In this document: one piece after another, positions 32,801 to 33,299 of the stretch
Position numbering within the stretch: the first letter of the stretch is position 1
Layout: each line of letters opens with the position of its first letter
Source of the DNA: Halapricum sp. CBA1109
GTDB lineage: Archaea; Halobacteriota; Halobacteria; Halobacteriales; Haloarculaceae
Assembly: GCF_009741825.1 (NCBI RefSeq)
Contig: NZ_WPCA01000011.1
Coordinates: 1 to 33,299, forward strand
DNA length: 33,299 bases
Direction of reading: 5' to 3'
Translations under genes and position numbers: made by a program
Notes under the pieces: generated by a model
What the model was told of the DNA's origin: nothing
Databases searched by the model: none
Seen by the model: the letters and a program-made list of their open reading frames with translations, nothing else

Positions 32801-32958
32801 ACGGGAACGGGCGGACCGACCTCTTCGACGCCCTCGCGCTCTACAACAATCTCGACAGCGACCCGATCCGGACCAACGCCCGGGCCTTCGATTTCGACGG
32901 CTCGGGGAGCGTCGACATCTTCGACGCGCTTGCGCTGTACAACGAGGTCTCGGAGTGA
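29887..32958 (+). CDS. Secreted subtilisin-like protease with VWA-like, PKD, cohesin-like and dockerin-like domains
   Basis: A 1023-residue protein starting with GTG. It has a Sec signal peptide (LPIVITAILVFGMGTTAAA) and an inhibitor-like propeptide (about 60-135). The S8 domain has Asp184 (VVDTGID), His222 (HGTHVAG), oxyanion Asn321 (AAGNDG) and Ser392 (GTSMAAPH). Then follow a VWA-like domain (about 455-690) whose MIDAS Asp is replaced (AVSRSGT), a PKD domain (about 735-815, WDFDGDGVVDG), a cohesin-like beta domain (about 820-945) and a dockerin-like end with two Ca-binding repeats, DVDGNGRTDLFD and DFDGSGSVDIFD. It is divergent from the exported amidase. Halolysins are usually about 400-530 residues, so this is a much enlarged form, probably surface-attached or part of a complex. 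Confidence 0.9.
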   Translation: MRSSSLYLPIVITAILVFGMGTTAAATDQPGGQDVRASAALSSCADVDSWEADAAGGVDSDSGDDVRVVVIYEDNVTRASCTGGSVSAVGGRVLGGESVDIVSMRVARVDPAAIPTLRANPAVRAVERDHVIRIQDGATGNETTDTGGAASQSVPWGVGRINATRAAQSVPAANRANVDVAVVDTGIDYDHPDLEGSVEWGYDTTDEVGTAGVRAADDDNRHGTHVAGTIAASDNDRGVVGVAPGVDLYSMKALNADGYGYYSWWAEALDRAVKGPDGEIGTEDDADVISISAGGDERSTTLRNAVENAAEHSVIVAAAGNDGDGDPTTDEVSYPAAYPEVMGVAATDRDDLTTRTSAEGPDIAIAAPGEDILSTVPIELTGYDYGRLDGTSMAAPHVSGVAALLIASDFADGERTVTDAQIREQLTDTATDIHTEGRDNYSGYGRLRAAQALNVSGGLGSEVVVEATQVDADGFPTVDVYVSVTNGSRPVSGLTAADVEVDENGTDRPVESVTPIGDDDAVDTVFAVSRSGTLDSGTLADATAAVRQYVGNFGPNDEGAVVSFADDVRIDRRWTDNRTALNRSVASLQTGGNTSLYDGALRSVREAATQDVRTAVVLLAGGEGDDDTHTMSDVVDAARAENVPIYAVGLPSGDATVLRNLSRRTGGEYYAVSTASDLSEAYATIGRQIRDEYRVSYDASDTATNGNRRTVEVTARSGGMVGSGIGRYRAPCAPLPTAAFNYSLDRQTVSVDAAPSSPRSDLSAMQWDFDGDGVVDGRGRTANYTYADGGTYEVELRVARECGADDTAVRTVTVPDAPDSAVVVSNGTVRPGSRTELTLSAVADGVAGYRTKLRYDPSVLTVVDAIGGDFATPVVNVDNASGTAVLTQSRASGVDNPTLARVTVAAAPDAEAGTYPVTVDAAATRLRGPTDAIPVGIENGSATVSAADGVTLPDATGPAGDPDSDGLFEDVDGNGRTDLFDALALYNNLDSDPIRTNARAFDFDGSGSVDIFDALALYNEVSE

Positions 32959-33009
32959 TCCGCGTTCGGTCCCGTCAGGCTTAGGCCACTGGCTGTCGTC
33001 GGCGCGGAT

Positions 33010-33299
33010 ATGCGCGTCTCGGTCGTGTTGTGTACGCACACGCTGGATCGGTACGACGACCTGCTGGAGGCGGCCGAAAGCGTCCACGCCCAGACCTACG
33101 ACGACGTGGAACTGGTCCTCGTCAGCGACGGCGACCCCGCGGTGGCAGAGCGCTACCGCGAGGACTTCGGCGACGACGAGGACGTCGTCGTCGCGGAACT
33201 GACCCGGAACTGCGGCCTGCTCCGGGCCCGAAACGAGGGCGCGAAAGCCGCAAGCGGCGACGTGGTCGCGTTCGTCGACGACGACGCCGTCGCCGACCC
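33010..33299 (+). CDS. GT2 family glycosyltransferase, 3'-truncated by the window end
   Basis: The first 96 residues of a family-2 glycosyltransferase are present. They show MRVSVVLCTHTLDRY, ESVHAQTYDDVELVLVSDG and the GLLRARNEGAKAASGDVVAFVDDDAVADP region, where DDD is the nucleotide-sugar/metal-binding DxD motif. The start resembles haloarchaeal Agl-type GT2 enzymes (AglG-like) that add sugars to dolichol phosphate during N-glycosylation, but the donor and acceptor cannot be read from this part. The ATG lies 51 bp after the subtilase stop. The coding frame is open to the last base. Confidence 0.88.
   Translation, partial: MRVSVVLCTHTLDRYDDLLEAAESVHAQTYDDVELVLVSDGDPAVAERYREDFGDDEDVVVAELTRNCGLLRARNEGAKAASGDVVAFVDDDAVAD

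Overview
The window is haloarchaeal DNA. It is GC-rich, the predicted proteins are strongly acidic, promoters are archaeal TATA-like boxes about 25-30 bp upstream of starts that mostly lack Shine-Dalgarno sequences, and exported proteins carry twin-arginine signals. The families (DacZ, UPF0179, fused ADP-forming acetyl-CoA synthetase, DUF5820, two PrkA kinases) are typical of Halobacteria. I cannot fix the genus.

Layout. Bases 1-464 hold a broken fragment that joins a DNA polymerase D large-subunit-like stretch to a histidine-kinase-ATPase-like tail. Next come a DUF420 membrane protein and a sulfatase-fold enzyme (505-2503), a small FAD oxidoreductase with a frameshift (2504-3084, minus) and a frameshifted Tat lipoprotein (3173-3647). 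A minus-strand block follows: HflX GTPase coupled to a 49-residue zinc-ribbon protein (3644-5103), then ADP-forming acetyl-CoA synthetase coupled to a Pta N-domain/DRTGG protein (5271-8446). Divergent from these is diadenylate cyclase DacZ, coupled to a MscS-type channel that carries a frameshift (8644-10252). Further on are a hexapeptide acyltransferase, a DUF309 protein, a 47-residue membrane protein, and an operon of an oligopeptide-binding-type lipoprotein with swapped lobe order plus a PAP2 membrane phosphatase (11653-14282).

A tRNA-Leu(CAA) gene (14336-14419) is followed by about 420 bp of partial tRNA copies, direct repeats and hairpins, which look like scars of elements inserted at the tRNA 3' end. 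Beyond it lie a frameshifted DUF418 membrane protein, a helical PH-like protein with an uncertain start, a desuccinylase/aspartoacylase family enzyme, UPF0179 and DUF5820.

The main operon (19677-27362) encodes two PrkA-type AAA+ kinases, a DUF444 VWA protein and SpoVR, all overlapping. It is the haloarchaeal version of the yeaG-yeaH-ycgB stress module and is preceded by a long leader. The window closes with a divergent pair of exported enzymes, a Tat amidase and a large subtilase with VWA-like, PKD, cohesin-like and dockerin-like modules, and then the start of a GT2 glycosyltransferase.

At least four otherwise intact genes in the first 16 kb are split by single-base frameshifts, with two further suspected lesions by 17.5 kb and none in the second half. 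This suggests base errors in the underlying assembly, although real decay cannot be excluded.
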